Shown here in pieces: positions 25,203 to 34,619 of a stretch of DNA of 64,000 bases (the stretch's first letter is position 1; each line of letters begins with the position of its first letter). The stretch covers positions 52,543-116,542 of the forward strand of contig JAMCWD010000022.1 of assembly GCA_023475345.1 (NCBI GenBank), written 5' to 3'. The DNA is from Chloroflexota bacterium (GTDB lineage: Bacteria > Vulcanimicrobiota > JAMCWD01). The notes beneath the pieces are model-generated. The model ran no database searches. It was given only the letters and a program-made list of their open reading frames with translations, and was not told the origin of the DNA. The position numbers and the translations under genes are program-made.

Positions 25203-28124
25203 ATGAAAATTAAAATCTCATATATGAAGCTTATCCTGGTCGGGGCAAGCCTGGGGATCTTATACTGGATTATCCAATCCGCATTGGATGCTTTCGTTTT
25301 TTACGAGACCGGGTTTTTCAGCCACCTGATCCCTTCGGATCCCTACCAGGTCTGGATGCGCTTGATAATCATCGGTTTCATAATCGGTTTCAGCGTATAT
25401 GCCCAGGTGCTTATTTACAGGTGGAGACATGCCGAGGAAACGCGCAGGAAAAGCGAGGAATGGCTGTACACCATGCTCCAGAGCATGGGCGAAGCGGTGA
25501 TAGCCACAGATACGAAAGACAAGATCACATTTATGAACCCGGTGGCCGAAGACCTGACCGGCTGGAAAGAGAAAGAGGCGGCGGGAAAATCTCTGGATGA
25601 AGTTTTCAATGTCCCGGCGGAAAAGGATGCCTGGGGGCCGGCTCGTAAAGCCTTGCGGAAAGGCCTGTCGGCCGCCGAAGGTCAGAAAATATTGATAAGC
25701 AAAGACGGCCCGGGCCGTCCCATAGAAGAGGCCCGCGCCCCCATACGGGACGATGCGGGGAGTGTAATCGGCACTGTCATTATATTCCGTGACATATCCT
25801 ACAGGGTACAGGCCGAAGAAAAACTCAGGACTAGCGAAGAAAAGTACAGGCTCTTATTTGCCAACATGAACGAAGGCGTCGCCCTCCATGAAATTTTATA
25901 CGATGCCGACAGGGTGCCTGTAGATTATATCATTACAGACGTAAACCCCGCTTTTGAAAAAATCGTCGGGATAGCGCCTTCCGATGCCGTCGGGAAGAAA
26001 GCCACCGAGCTTTACGGCGTTGAACCGGCTCCCCACATCGATATTTATTCAAAGGTGGCGGAAACCGGGAAACCTGCTGCTTTCGAGACTTATTTCCCGC
26101 CGATGGACAAGCATTTCAGCATCTCGGCCTTCTCTACCGCCGCAGGGCGGTTCGCGACGGTTTTCTTCGACATCACAGCGCGCAAAAAAGCCGAAGAAAA
26201 CCTTAAGAGGAAACAGGAAGAACTCCAGATTATACTGGATTCCGTCCCTGCGATGATTTTCTATAAAAACAGGATGAACAGGTTCATCCTTATCAACAAT
26301 GCACTCGCCGAAGCTACAGGCCTGCCGAGGGAAGAGATTGAAAATAAAACCGCCTTTGAAGTATATCCCAGGCAGGCGGTAGATTATCTGAAAGACGATA
26401 ATGAAGTCATGGATTCGGGAACCCCCAAGCGGGGCATTATCGAGCCCATGGAGACTACAACGGGGATTAAATGGCTCAGGACGGACAAGATCCCATACAG
26501 GGACGAAAAAGGGAATATAATAGGCATTTTAGGCTTTGCTCTCGATATTACGAAACAGAGACAGGCGGAAGAATCCATGCGGGAGAGTTGGGAATGGCTG
26601 TCCACTACTCTCAGGAGCATCGGCGATGCCGTGATCGCTACGGATACAGATGCAAAGGTTACGTTCATGAATCCCGTTGCCGAATCCCTGACCGGCTGGA
26701 AACAGAGAGATGCGGCAGGGAAGCCCCTGGAGAAGGTTTTCAATATTATAAATGAGAAAACCGGCAAACCCGTCGAAAGCCCGGTGGATACGGTCATCCG
26801 GGAAGGTGTAATAATAGGGCTTGCCAATCATACGGTATTGATAAGCAAGGACGGCACGAGGTATCCCATAGACGACAGCGGCGCACCTATCCGGGATGAT
26901 AAGGGGAAAATCACTGGGGTCGTGATGGTTTTCCGGGATATCACCGAGCGCAGAAAATCGCTGGAAACCCTGCGGGAAAGCGAAGTAAAATACAGGTCTC
27001 TTGTCGAGGGTCTGAGCGATGCCATCTATCGCATGTCCCTGCCTGACGGCAAATATGAATACATGGGCCCAGCAGCCAATTCCGTATTCGGATACAACAG
27101 CGAAAAATTCCTGGACAATCCGCTCCTTATAAAGAAAATAATCCATCCCGATTATGCCCGGTATTTTGAAGACCGCTGGGAGGATCTTATTGAAGGCAGG
27201 GTGCCCCCCACCTACGAATACAAGGTCATAGATCCCGAAGGCAAAGAGAGGTGGATAATCCAGTCAAACAGGGGCATATATGACGATGCAGGAAAAATCA
27301 TCGGCATAGAAGGCGTCTGCAGGAATATCACCGGGCGCAAGCATGCGGAAGAACGCATCCTACATCTTAATACCGCCATTCGCGCGATAAGGAACATCAA
27401 CCAGCTCATCATCAGGGAAAAAGATCTCGATCAACTGCTCCAGAAGTCATGCGAAGCCCTGGTTGAATCTAAAGGCTATTATGATGCGTCGATTAACCTC
27501 CAGGACGGTGAGGGCAAATTTTTCTCCGCCTCCCAGCCGGAACAGGACAAAAAGGATCGTCCGATGCTGGAGATGATGGTCCACCTGGCGCATGAAGATA
27601 AAGTTTACGGGACGCTGTCGGCTTCGATACCAAGCGACCTGGTTGACGCGGAGGATCAGACGCTTCTTGTCGAGGTAGGCAATGATATCGCCTTTGCTTT
27701 ATACGGCATTGAGGTGGAGAATTCCCGCAGGCGGGCTGAAGAGGCTCTTCTGGATGAGAAAAACAGGGTCAGGGAATATCTCGATATTGCCGGAGTCATA
27801 ATCGTGGCCATCGATGCATCCGGTGTTGTATCTCTCATAAACAAAAAAGGCTGTGAAGTTCTCGGAGCCGCCGAAGCGGAAGTCCTCGGCAAAAACTGGT
27901 TTGATAATTTTATCCCCGAAAGACTGAGGGGAGATGTTAAAGAAACTTTTCATAAGCTGTTAACCGGGAAAATTGAGCCTGCGGAATATTTCGAAAACCC
28001 GGTATTGGCGAAAAGCGGGGAAGAGAAGGTAATATTCTGGCACAACGCTGTCCTGAAAGATGATGAGGGCAATATCACGGGCACCCTCAGTTCGGGAGAA
28101 GACGTTACATGGAGGAAAAAGTAA
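25203..28124 (+). CDS. multi-PAS/GAF transmembrane sensor protein lacking an output domain
   Basis: A 973-residue protein from ATG 25203 (GGAGG 11 bases upstream; an in-frame TTG at 25185 lies in the Shine-Dalgarno and is less likely). Two membrane segments come first (about residues 5-28 and 50-73). Then six PAS domains with PAC motifs (for example AVIATDTKDKITFMNPVAEDLTGW, repeated almost unchanged as AVIATDTDAKVTFMNPVAES), and a GAF-like stretch before the last PAS. The protein ends in a PAC motif (TLSSGEDVTWRKK) and stops. No histidine-kinase, GGDEF, HD or methyl-accepting domain follows it. It may be a truncated histidine kinase or act by binding a partner. Confidence 0.85.
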   Translation: MKIKISYMKLILVGASLGILYWIIQSALDAFVFYETGFFSHLIPSDPYQVWMRLIIIGFIIGFSVYAQVLIYRWRHAEETRRKSEEWLYTMLQSMGEAVIATDTKDKITFMNPVAEDLTGWKEKEAAGKSLDEVFNVPAEKDAWGPARKALRKGLSAAEGQKILISKDGPGRPIEEARAPIRDDAGSVIGTVIIFRDISYRVQAEEKLRTSEEKYRLLFANMNEGVALHEILYDADRVPVDYIITDVNPAFEKIVGIAPSDAVGKKATELYGVEPAPHIDIYSKVAETGKPAAFETYFPPMDKHFSISAFSTAAGRFATVFFDITARKKAEENLKRKQEELQIILDSVPAMIFYKNRMNRFILINNALAEATGLPREEIENKTAFEVYPRQAVDYLKDDNEVMDSGTPKRGIIEPMETTTGIKWLRTDKIPYRDEKGNIIGILGFALDITKQRQAEESMRESWEWLSTTLRSIGDAVIATDTDAKVTFMNPVAESLTGWKQRDAAGKPLEKVFNIINEKTGKPVESPVDTVIREGVIIGLANHTVLISKDGTRYPIDDSGAPIRDDKGKITGVVMVFRDITERRKSLETLRESEVKYRSLVEGLSDAIYRMSLPDGKYEYMGPAANSVFGYNSEKFLDNPLLIKKIIHPDYARYFEDRWEDLIEGRVPPTYEYKVIDPEGKERWIIQSNRGIYDDAGKIIGIEGVCRNITGRKHAEERILHLNTAIRAIRNINQLIIREKDLDQLLQKSCEALVESKGYYDASINLQDGEGKFFSASQPEQDKKDRPMLEMMVHLAHEDKVYGTLSASIPSDLVDAEDQTLLVEVGNDIAFALYGIEVENSRRRAEEALLDEKNRVREYLDIAGVIIVAIDASGVVSLINKKGCEVLGAAEAEVLGKNWFDNFIPERLRGDVKETFHKLLTGKIEPAEYFENPVLAKSGEEKVIFWHNAVLKDDEGNITGTLSSGEDVTWRKK

Positions 28125-28302
28125 CCGTCAAAAGGGACAGGGTCTTGATTTTTAGGGTTTCTTAAGTACCGTGCCGTTTCATTTTTTTTCAATAATAAGA
28201 CACAAGGAAAACTCTTGAGTCCGGCGTATAGATAATGTTATAAGACCGCATAGTTTTACAGGAAGTTTGAACCCGGATCAATATGCCAAGAGGAGGAATA
28301 TC

Positions 28303-29313
28303 ATGAAGAAGTATAAACATCATGTTGGAGTTATAGCCGTGCTTCTGATCCTGTGCTGCCTTGTTATGTCCTGCGCACCGAAGCCGGTCTCCCAGCCGGA
28401 ACCTACAGCGCCTGCAGTATCTACCTCTCCGGCCGCCGCCCCGTCCCAGGCCGGGCCTAAGTTCAGGGTCGGAGTTTCTCTGCTTAACCGCCAGCATGAT
28501 TTTTACAAGGATCTTGAGGAGGGCATGAATCAGGCCGCCGGACCGGCAGGCGTCGAGCTTATTATCCGCGATGCCGACTTCAAGCTTGCCGACCAGGTTT
28601 CCGATATCGAAGACTTCATTGTCCAGAAGGTGGACGCCCTCATCATCTGCCCTGTGGACACCAAGGGTGTGGGCGTGGCCATCAAGAACGCCAATAATGC
28701 CGGGATCCCGGTCTTTACCGCCGATATCGCCTCCGAAGAAGGCAAAGTGGAATGTCATGTTGCATCGAATAACATAGAAGGAGGGCGGAAAGCCGCCGCC
28801 TACCTGGGGAAACTGCTTAAGGGCAAGGGGAAGGTGCTGATCGTGGACTGGCCTTACGCCACTTCCGTGCTTGACCGCGTTAAAGGTTTTGAGGAAGGCA
28901 TGAAAGCATTTCCGGAAATCAAAATCCTGGAAAAGATAGACGGCGGCGCACAGCGCGACACCGCCATGAAAGTTATGGAGAACATGCTCCAGGCTCACCA
29001 GGATATTGCCGGGGTCTTTGCCATTAATGACGATACGGCGCTGGGATGCCTGAGCGCCGTGGAGGCCGCCAACAGGAATAATATCGCAATCATCGGATAC
29101 GACGCCATCCCGGAAGCCAGGGCCGCAATCTTGAGGGACAGCCCGCTTAAAGCCGATGTCGCCCAGTTCCCGAAGGAGATTGGCAAAGATGTCGTTGATG
29201 TAACCGTAAAGTTCCTGAATAAAGAAAAAATTCCGGGTATGATCCCTGTCCAGGTAGATATTATCGACAAAGCTTACCTTGAAAAGCTCGCAGGCGCTGA
29301 AGGAAAAAAGTAA
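28303..29313 (+). CDS. sugar ABC transporter substrate-binding lipoprotein (RbsB-like)
   Basis: A 336-residue periplasmic-binding protein of the ribose/galactose (Peripla_BP_4) class. The start ATG 28303 has AGGAGG 6 bases upstream. The lipobox VMSC (about residue 25) makes it a lipoprotein, followed by a Pro/Ala-rich linker. Signature stretches are FRVGVSLLNRQHDFYKDLEEGM, DALIICPVDTKGVGVAIKNANNAGIPVF and GVFAINDDTALGCLSAVEAA. It binds a sugar and hands it to the permease encoded downstream; the sugar is not predictable from sequence. It is first in a three-gene importer operon. Confidence 0.9.
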   Translation: MKKYKHHVGVIAVLLILCCLVMSCAPKPVSQPEPTAPAVSTSPAAAPSQAGPKFRVGVSLLNRQHDFYKDLEEGMNQAAGPAGVELIIRDADFKLADQVSDIEDFIVQKVDALIICPVDTKGVGVAIKNANNAGIPVFTADIASEEGKVECHVASNNIEGGRKAAAYLGKLLKGKGKVLIVDWPYATSVLDRVKGFEEGMKAFPEIKILEKIDGGAQRDTAMKVMENMLQAHQDIAGVFAINDDTALGCLSAVEAANRNNIAIIGYDAIPEARAAILRDSPLKADVAQFPKEIGKDVVDVTVKFLNKEKIPGMIPVQVDIIDKAYLEKLAGAEGKK

Positions 29314-29316
29314 ACT

Positions 29317-30831
29317 TTGGAAGAGCTGTTACGCCTGGAAAACTTAACCAAGACTTTCCCCGAGGTTGTTGCCCTGAAAGGTGTGAACTTTTCCGTCATG
29401 AAAGGAGAAGTCCACGCCCTGGTGGGGGAAAACGGCGCGGGTAAGTCAACGCTGGTTAAAATTGTATCCGGTGTGGAGCGCATGGATCACGGCGGGGCGC
29501 TTTATTATAAAGGGAACAGGACGGAGATCTGTGACCCGCATTCCGCTCAAAAACTGGGCATCTCAGTCATTTACCAGGAGCTTACTTATGTTCCCGAACT
29601 TACGGTGGCGGAAAATATTTTTCTTGGCCGTGAGCCTGTCCTGGCGCCGGGCATCATCGATTGGAAAACTCTCCGGGCGAAAACCCGCGAACTGCTTTCG
29701 CGGCTGGACATCCGCCTGGAGCCTGATATCCAATTAAAACACTTAAGCACGGCCCAGAGGCAGATGGTGGAAATCGCCAAGGCTCTGTCGCTTCAGGCCG
29801 AGATTATCTTCATGGATGAGCCTACCGCCAGCCTTACCGAACATGAAATCAGGACACTTTTCAAGATCATCAGGGAGCTTAAATCCAGCGGCGTAACCAT
29901 CGTATATATCTCTCACCACCTGGAAGAGATCCTGGAAATATCGGACAGGGTAACCGTCCTTCGCGACGGGGAATGGATCGCCACCCGGCAGGCCGGGGAG
30001 CTTGATATCGGCGGGTTGATATCGATGATGGTGGGACGGGATATGAACCATCTTTTTCCTCCGCGAACTCCTGGGCCGCCGGGAGAAGAGATCCTGCGGG
30101 TGGAAAACCTTAACAGGGGAGAGAGCCTGCGCAATATCAGCTTCAGCCTCAAGCAGGGCGAGATCCTGGGATTTGCGGGTCTTGTAGGGGCAGGGCGGAC
30201 AGAAGTGGCCCGCGCCATCTTCGGAGCCGATCCGCCCGATTCCGGGGAGATCCGGCTTAAAGGCAAGCCGGTCAGCCCCCGCTCGCCCCAGGAAGCCCTT
30301 AAATGCGGGATAGCCCTGGTGCCGGAGGATCGGAAAGAAGAAGGCCTGGTACTATCCATGTCGGTGGAGCATAATATTACACTGGGCAACCTTAACGGTG
30401 TATGCCGGGGAAACTTCTTCATCAACCATGCACGGGAAAAACAGGTCGTTGACGGCTATATAAAAGATTTGCAGATTAAAACTCCCCTTGTAACCATGGA
30501 AGTCCGCCGCCTGAGCGGCGGCAACCAACAGAAAGTCGTCGTAGCCAAATGGCTCTTCATCCCGTCTTACCTCATCATTTTTGACGAGCCTACACGGGGT
30601 ATAGACGTCAAGGCCAAATACGAGCTTTATGAACTGATGTACCGGCTGGTCCAGGAAGGGATCGGTGTAATCATCATATCTTCGGAGCTGCCTGAGCTTA
30701 TAGGAATTTGCGACCGCATCCTGGTTATGCACGAGGGAGAGATTACCGGGGAGCTTGTAAAGGGCGAATTCAGCCAGGAAAAGATTATGGAATATGCAAC
30801 GGGAGGCGCCTATGAAAAAGAAACTGCCTGA
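29317..30831 (+). CDS. sugar ABC transporter ATPase, duplicated (RbsA/MglA-like)
   Basis: A 504-residue protein with two ABC domains. The first has Walker A GENGAGKSTLVK near residue 37 and an LSTAQRQM-type signature; the second (after about 250) has the degenerate GLVGAGRTEVARAIFG typical of RbsA and a canonical LSGGNQQKVVVAKWL. The start is TTG at 29317, four bases after the substrate-binding gene; no ATG is well placed. It drives uptake through the permease that overlaps its 3' end. Confidence 0.93.
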   Translation: MEELLRLENLTKTFPEVVALKGVNFSVMKGEVHALVGENGAGKSTLVKIVSGVERMDHGGALYYKGNRTEICDPHSAQKLGISVIYQELTYVPELTVAENIFLGREPVLAPGIIDWKTLRAKTRELLSRLDIRLEPDIQLKHLSTAQRQMVEIAKALSLQAEIIFMDEPTASLTEHEIRTLFKIIRELKSSGVTIVYISHHLEEILEISDRVTVLRDGEWIATRQAGELDIGGLISMMVGRDMNHLFPPRTPGPPGEEILRVENLNRGESLRNISFSLKQGEILGFAGLVGAGRTEVARAIFGADPPDSGEIRLKGKPVSPRSPQEALKCGIALVPEDRKEEGLVLSMSVEHNITLGNLNGVCRGNFFINHAREKQVVDGYIKDLQIKTPLVTMEVRRLSGGNQQKVVVAKWLFIPSYLIIFDEPTRGIDVKAKYELYELMYRLVQEGIGVIIISSELPELIGICDRILVMHEGEITGELVKGEFSQEKIMEYATGGAYEKETA

Positions 30832-31741
30832 TGAGTTCGGCATCCTGATAGGCTTTATAGTTATTTACTTGATTTTTGCCGTCGTCTGTAACAAGGCGGG
30901 CTTTACCTCTCTTGCCAACACCCTGAATATCGCCAGGCAGATTTCCATGATAACCATTATCTCCGTCGGCATGACCTTTGTCATAATAAGCGGGGGTATA
31001 GACCTTTCCGTAGGCTCCATTGTAGCTTTTACCGGCGTAGCCGCCGCCATAATTTTAAATGCCACACACGGCAATATCCCTCTTGCCATAGCGGGCGGCC
31101 TTGTAGCAGGGATCCTGATCGGCGCCTTCAACGGGTTTATCATAGCCCGTTTTAAAGTACCGCCTTTTATAGTTACGCTGTCCACTATGATCGGCTTCCG
31201 GGGACTGGTGTTCCTGATTTGCGGAGGCAGGCCCGTGGGCAATCTGCCCGAGCCTTTCTATTTCCTGGGCGGGGGCTACCTCATACTCCCCGTTCCCATC
31301 CTGATTATGCTACTGATCATCGGAGGCGCCTGGTACCTGGCAAAGCATACGAAATTCGGCAGATACACCTATGCCATAGGGGGCAACGAGGAGGCAGCGA
31401 GGCTTTCCGGCATCAACATCAGGAGCATGAAGGTGGCCATCTATTCGCTGTGCGGGCTTTTGTCTGCGATAAGCGGACTGATCCTGGCCTCCCGGCTTTT
31501 TTCTGGAGACCCCAAGGCCGGCCAGCTTTATGAGCTTGACGCCATCGCCGCCGTGGTGGTCGGCGGAACCAGCCTGTCGGGGGGAAGAGGCACCATCCTG
31601 GGCACCTTGCTCGGCGCGCTGATAATCGGGGTGATCTCCAACGGCCTTAACCTGATGGGCGTTGAATCCTATACACAGAACATCATTAAAGGAGCGGTCA
31701 TCCTGATTGCCGTGCTCCTTGACCAGATGAGAAAAAAATAA
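30812..31741 (+). CDS. sugar ABC transporter permease (RbsC-like)
   Basis: A 309-residue membrane protein with about eight to ten hydrophobic segments and the branched-chain/ribose permease signature GMTFVIISGGIDLSVGSIVAFTG. The ATG at 30812 has GGGAGG 5 bases upstream; a longer frame from 30794 is less likely. It overlaps the ATPase gene by 20 bases and completes the binding protein-ATPase-permease operon. No sugar kinase or regulator is adjacent. Confidence 0.93.
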   Translation: MKKKLPDEFGILIGFIVIYLIFAVVCNKAGFTSLANTLNIARQISMITIISVGMTFVIISGGIDLSVGSIVAFTGVAAAIILNATHGNIPLAIAGGLVAGILIGAFNGFIIARFKVPPFIVTLSTMIGFRGLVFLICGGRPVGNLPEPFYFLGGGYLILPVPILIMLLIIGGAWYLAKHTKFGRYTYAIGGNEEAARLSGINIRSMKVAIYSLCGLLSAISGLILASRLFSGDPKAGQLYELDAIAAVVVGGTSLSGGRGTILGTLLGALIIGVISNGLNLMGVESYTQNIIKGAVILIAVLLDQMRKK

Positions 31742-31815
31742 AAGAGTTTCTGAAAAAAAGATTCACCCGTATCCCGGATAACACATGAAAAACAAATTAT
31801 CCCCGGATTGAATAA

Positions 31816-32442
31816 TTATTGAACCATAAGCCCCCTGGTAGAATTATACTGAGGAAAACCAGTTTTAATATGCACCTTCTTCTTATGAGCATTTTTGCCC
31901 GAGCAAAAAACGGTATATTCTTTGTGGTCTATGCTGACTTCATAACCGTATTCACGTTCTGATGACGGGCATGTTGGCAGTTGCATGAGATATTCCGGGC
32001 TGAGAGTATTAAAGGATGATGGGAATAAGCCGTTATTATCAGCGGCATACATTTCCAATGCCGTTCCCTGATTTTTTAGATTGCTTTCACAGGCGGTCAG
32101 TTGACCCGATTCCCTGGCACGCGTGAAACCGGGAACGAAAATGACTGACATTAACATTGCTGCCGCCCAGATAATCAAAGATGAAATAGCCAGCGATTGT
32201 CCCTTCAGTTTTTTATCAGCATTTGTTCGAACAATCGAAATAATACCTGCAATAGGCACCAGCCACCATATGACAATACAAACGAAAGTAATGATAGTTA
32301 CAATTATCTCCATTTTCTTGGATTCACAAATAAAAGAAAGCCCAATGTTCAGTATAAATAAAATGAGGTAAAAACTCAGAGCGGCTATTGCAAACCCGTC
32401 ATACTTTTTTTGCTCAGGTATTTCAGGCGTCGTATCCGGCAT
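31816..32442 (-). CDS. DUF4190-like membrane protein with pseudopilin-like C-terminus
   Basis: A 208-residue protein. Residues about 15-120 have three or four hydrophobic segments with the (I)AGIISI...KKLKGQSLAISSLIIW pattern of DUF4190-type proteins. The C-terminal 90 residues (CESNLKNQGTALEMYAADNN...GLFPSSFNTLSPEYLMQLPTCPS) resemble the globular domain of type II secretion pseudopilins, where LGTALEMYAADN-like stretches are common. The fusion suggests a surface or envelope role linked to a pilus-like system, but that is inference. It stands alone between the rbs-like operon and a repeat-bounded gene. Confidence 0.65.
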   Translation of the reverse strand: MPDTTPEIPEQKKYDGFAIAALSFYLILFILNIGLSFICESKKMEIIVTIITFVCIVIWWLVPIAGIISIVRTNADKKLKGQSLAISSLIIWAAAMLMSVIFVPGFTRARESGQLTACESNLKNQGTALEMYAADNNGLFPSSFNTLSPEYLMQLPTCPSSEREYGYEVSIDHKEYTVFCSGKNAHKKKVHIKTGFPQYNSTRGLMVQ

Positions 32443-32535
32443 GATAGCTCCCCCCTTGAGTGTAGCTCATTAAACTCTCATAAATATTATGCCCAAAAAA
32501 TATCTATTTAAGACAGTATAAAGAGAAGGCAAAAA

Positions 32536-32601
32536 AATTCCCCCTTAAAAAAAGGGCCCGCGATTCGACTCGGCCGAGTCGGGAATAAAACGGGGTTGTC
32601 G
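32536..32601 (+). repeat. left inverted repeat of a DUF559-gene unit
   Basis: AATTCCCCCTT...CGACTCGGCCGAGTCG...GGGGTTGTCG. Its reverse complement aligns with 32969-33028 through CGACAACCCC, CGACTCGGCCGAG, TCGCGGGCC and GGGGGAATT with short indels, so the two form roughly 60-bp imperfect inverted repeats around the DUF559 gene. Confidence 0.7.
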
Positions 32602-32606
32602 CGCAA

Positions 32607-33015
32607 GTGAGCCGATACAACAGAAACCTCAAAACCCTGGCCAGGGAACTAAGAAAGAACAGCACCCTTTCCGAGGTATTGCTCTGGAATCTACTCAAGG
32701 GCCGCCGGATGAAGGGATACCGGTTTTCCAGGCAGAGGCCCTAACAATTACATCGTCGATTTTTATTGGACCAGGTTGGAGCTTGCAATAGAGATCGACG
32801 GCATAACGCATGATGACAAGTTGGAAAAAGACGTGAAAAGGCAGATGGTGCTGGAATCCTTCGGCGTGAATTTTCTCCGCTTTCAGGACAGGGATATAAA
32901 GCAAAACCTTGAGGGAGTTCTTATCGCCATTGAAAAGTGGATCGATGAAAATGAGGACGGTGCTGACTCGACAACCCCCAAACCCCGACTCGGCCGAGCT
33001 CGTCGCGGGCCTTGA
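32607..33015 (+). pseudogene. DUF559 (PD-(D/E)xK-like) protein gene, frameshifted
   Basis: The frame from GTG 32607 reads MSRYNRNLKTLARELRKNST, SEVLLWNLLKGRRMKGYRFSRQRP and then TAA (32742-32744). The +1 frame carries on from 32740 with NNYIVDFYWTRLELAIEIDG and FLRFQDRDIKQNLEGVLIAIE to a stop at 33013-33015. Both parts are one DUF559 domain (Vsr/endonuclease-like fold; residues normally xxPIGxYIVDFxx), so one base has been gained, or two lost, at the CCC before the stop. The last residues are read from the right-hand repeat. DUF559 proteins are small nuclease-like proteins often found next to repeats. A programmed frameshift at CCC-TAA is possible but unproven. Confidence 0.75.
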
Positions 33016-33066
33016 CAAAGGGGGAATTTGTTCCGGTATTTCGGTTCGTTACGGCTAAAGTTCAAG
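32969..33066 (-). repeat. right inverted repeat of the DUF559 unit, extended
   Basis: On the minus strand it begins CTTGAACTTTAGCCGTAACG, continues CCGAAAT, and reaches AATTCCCCCTTTGTC and GGGGGTTGTCG. The same extended sequence appears on the plus strand at 63113-63188 without a gene, so this belongs to a dispersed family. Confidence 0.7.
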
Positions 33067-33116
33067 AGGCAAGATCACCAGGCAATTGCCTCTTCGACAT
33101 CCGGGGCCAACCTTTA

Positions 33117-34535
33117 TTATTTAACCCTGTACCTGCTCCTGCTTTTCGGCGCTTTCTCTACAATGCCCAGCTTCACCATGTCCCGCACGTCACGGTATGC
33201 GGTATCCCTGTCAACCTTGTTGTGTTCCCGGTAATCCATCGTGCTGAACGTGTCGTCATGCGCGTGCGCAAACACCAGGATCCTTATGTGGTCAGGCCCC
33301 AGGGGGAGACCTTCGAATTTTTTCAGCCACTTCTGCATTTCCTTATCATACACCGGGTCGCGCCGCAGTATCACGTTCAGGAAAAACCCGGTACAACAGA
33401 TCTCCGGCGGGTGGAGGTTTTTCTCTTCCATCTCTTTTATCATCTGTGCGATGCCTTCGCCGGATTCCCGCATCAGCCCAAGGTCGGTGAATACTCTTGC
33501 CATGAGCGGGTTCCTGGACAGGTGTATCCCGTCGCGGCTCATGTCTTCGAGCGTTACCGGGGCGGGCGGGAGGCCCGGGCTTTTCGTAACCATCCTGTCG
33601 TTCCACAACCATACTTCGGTTCCCGCGCCTTCTATGGAATAATCCCTGTGGACTATGGCGTTGATGAGTGCTTCTTTCCAGACTTTCTGGGGAAACCTGA
33701 CTTTCTGCTTGAAGAAGAGGTCGTATCGCCGCTCTTCTTCGAGATATTCGGCGCCCAAGTGTGTGAACACTATGCCCGGCAGCACCATGAGTGGAAGCTC
33801 GAGTCGGAGCCTTCTTTCCCTGTATTGATAAGATTTGTCGTTGTAGTTGCCTTCGACCTGGACAAGTTCGACGCCGGGGCGGGTATGCCACCTGCCGACT
33901 TCTTTCCCGAAAAGAAGAAGGGCGGCAAGCGTGGGTCTGATTATATCGCCGTTGTATTCGGCAAGGTGATAAACTTTCGTCATCAGTTCTTCCGGCGTGC
34001 GGGTGTCTTTTATTGCATTGCGGAAGCGATCCAGGAGGTCGGGGTCGAGGTCGTCCCATGATGCGCCATCGGGGAAAGTGCGCTCCAGCATTATTTCCGG
34101 GCGGGCTTTACAGAACGCAGTGTAATATTCCATGAGGACGGGGAGGTTTTTCCTGCCGACCCGGACAAGAACGCGGCCCGAGGCGTCCTGGCAGGGGAGA
34201 GGCTCTCCCGGAGATGGCATGACGGCGAACTTTATCAGCTTCCCATTGCCGTATTTTTCGATGCTTCCAACCATGTCGGGCATAGGACTGATGAGGGCCG
34301 GTATAAGGTTCATAAGCTCGGACAGGACATTGCCTGCATTTTTGACGCCGGGCGCTTTGCCAGCCTCATCGACCCCCAGGAGGACAGTCCCCCCCGATGT
34401 GTTTGCAAGGGCACAGAGGCATTCGGAGATCCCTCCGGCAATGTTGATGAGCGGGAGCTTATCGTCATATTTGACATAAGCAAGGAACGGACCGTCTCCC
34501 TGGCGGACCAGCTTTTTCATGCTGTCGATTCTCAT
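33117..34535 (-). CDS. AlbA_2/Schlafen-like domain protein with GHKL-like ATPase region (putative transcriptional regulator)
   Basis: A 472-residue protein. Residues about 10-125 carry the AlbA_2 pattern (ECLCALANTSGGTVLLGVDEAGK...GRVLVRVGRKNLPV). The middle (about 280-400) has the HATPase_c_4 region (ALINAIVHRDYSIEG, PGLPPAPVTLEDM, FTDLGLMRESGEGIAQMIKEM), and the C-terminus ends in a winged-helix-like stretch (DTAYRDVRDMVKLGIVEK). This architecture is known from putative transcriptional regulators and helicase-related proteins; a single biochemical function is not established. It stands alone, with a Shine-Dalgarno (AGGGGGG) upstream. Confidence 0.85.
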   Translation of the reverse strand: MRIDSMKKLVRQGDGPFLAYVKYDDKLPLINIAGGISECLCALANTSGGTVLLGVDEAGKAPGVKNAGNVLSELMNLIPALISPMPDMVGSIEKYGNGKLIKFAVMPSPGEPLPCQDASGRVLVRVGRKNLPVLMEYYTAFCKARPEIMLERTFPDGASWDDLDPDLLDRFRNAIKDTRTPEELMTKVYHLAEYNGDIIRPTLAALLLFGKEVGRWHTRPGVELVQVEGNYNDKSYQYRERRLRLELPLMVLPGIVFTHLGAEYLEEERRYDLFFKQKVRFPQKVWKEALINAIVHRDYSIEGAGTEVWLWNDRMVTKSPGLPPAPVTLEDMSRDGIHLSRNPLMARVFTDLGLMRESGEGIAQMIKEMEEKNLHPPEICCTGFFLNVILRRDPVYDKEMQKWLKKFEGLPLGPDHIRILVFAHAHDDTFSTMDYREHNKVDRDTAYRDVRDMVKLGIVEKAPKSRSRYRVK

Positions 34536-34619
34536 TATTATCCCCCCTGGCTGATTCCCGCACAGTTATGCGGAAATATTATTTCAGGGCAGGCACAGTG
34601 GCCTGACCATATAATGAAT

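Noticed and set aside
28189..28998. 269-codon minus-strand frame
   Set aside because: Antisense shadow of the substrate-binding gene.
33012..34061. long plus-strand frame (349 codons)
   Set aside because: Exact antisense shadow of the AlbA_2 gene, which has clear motifs.
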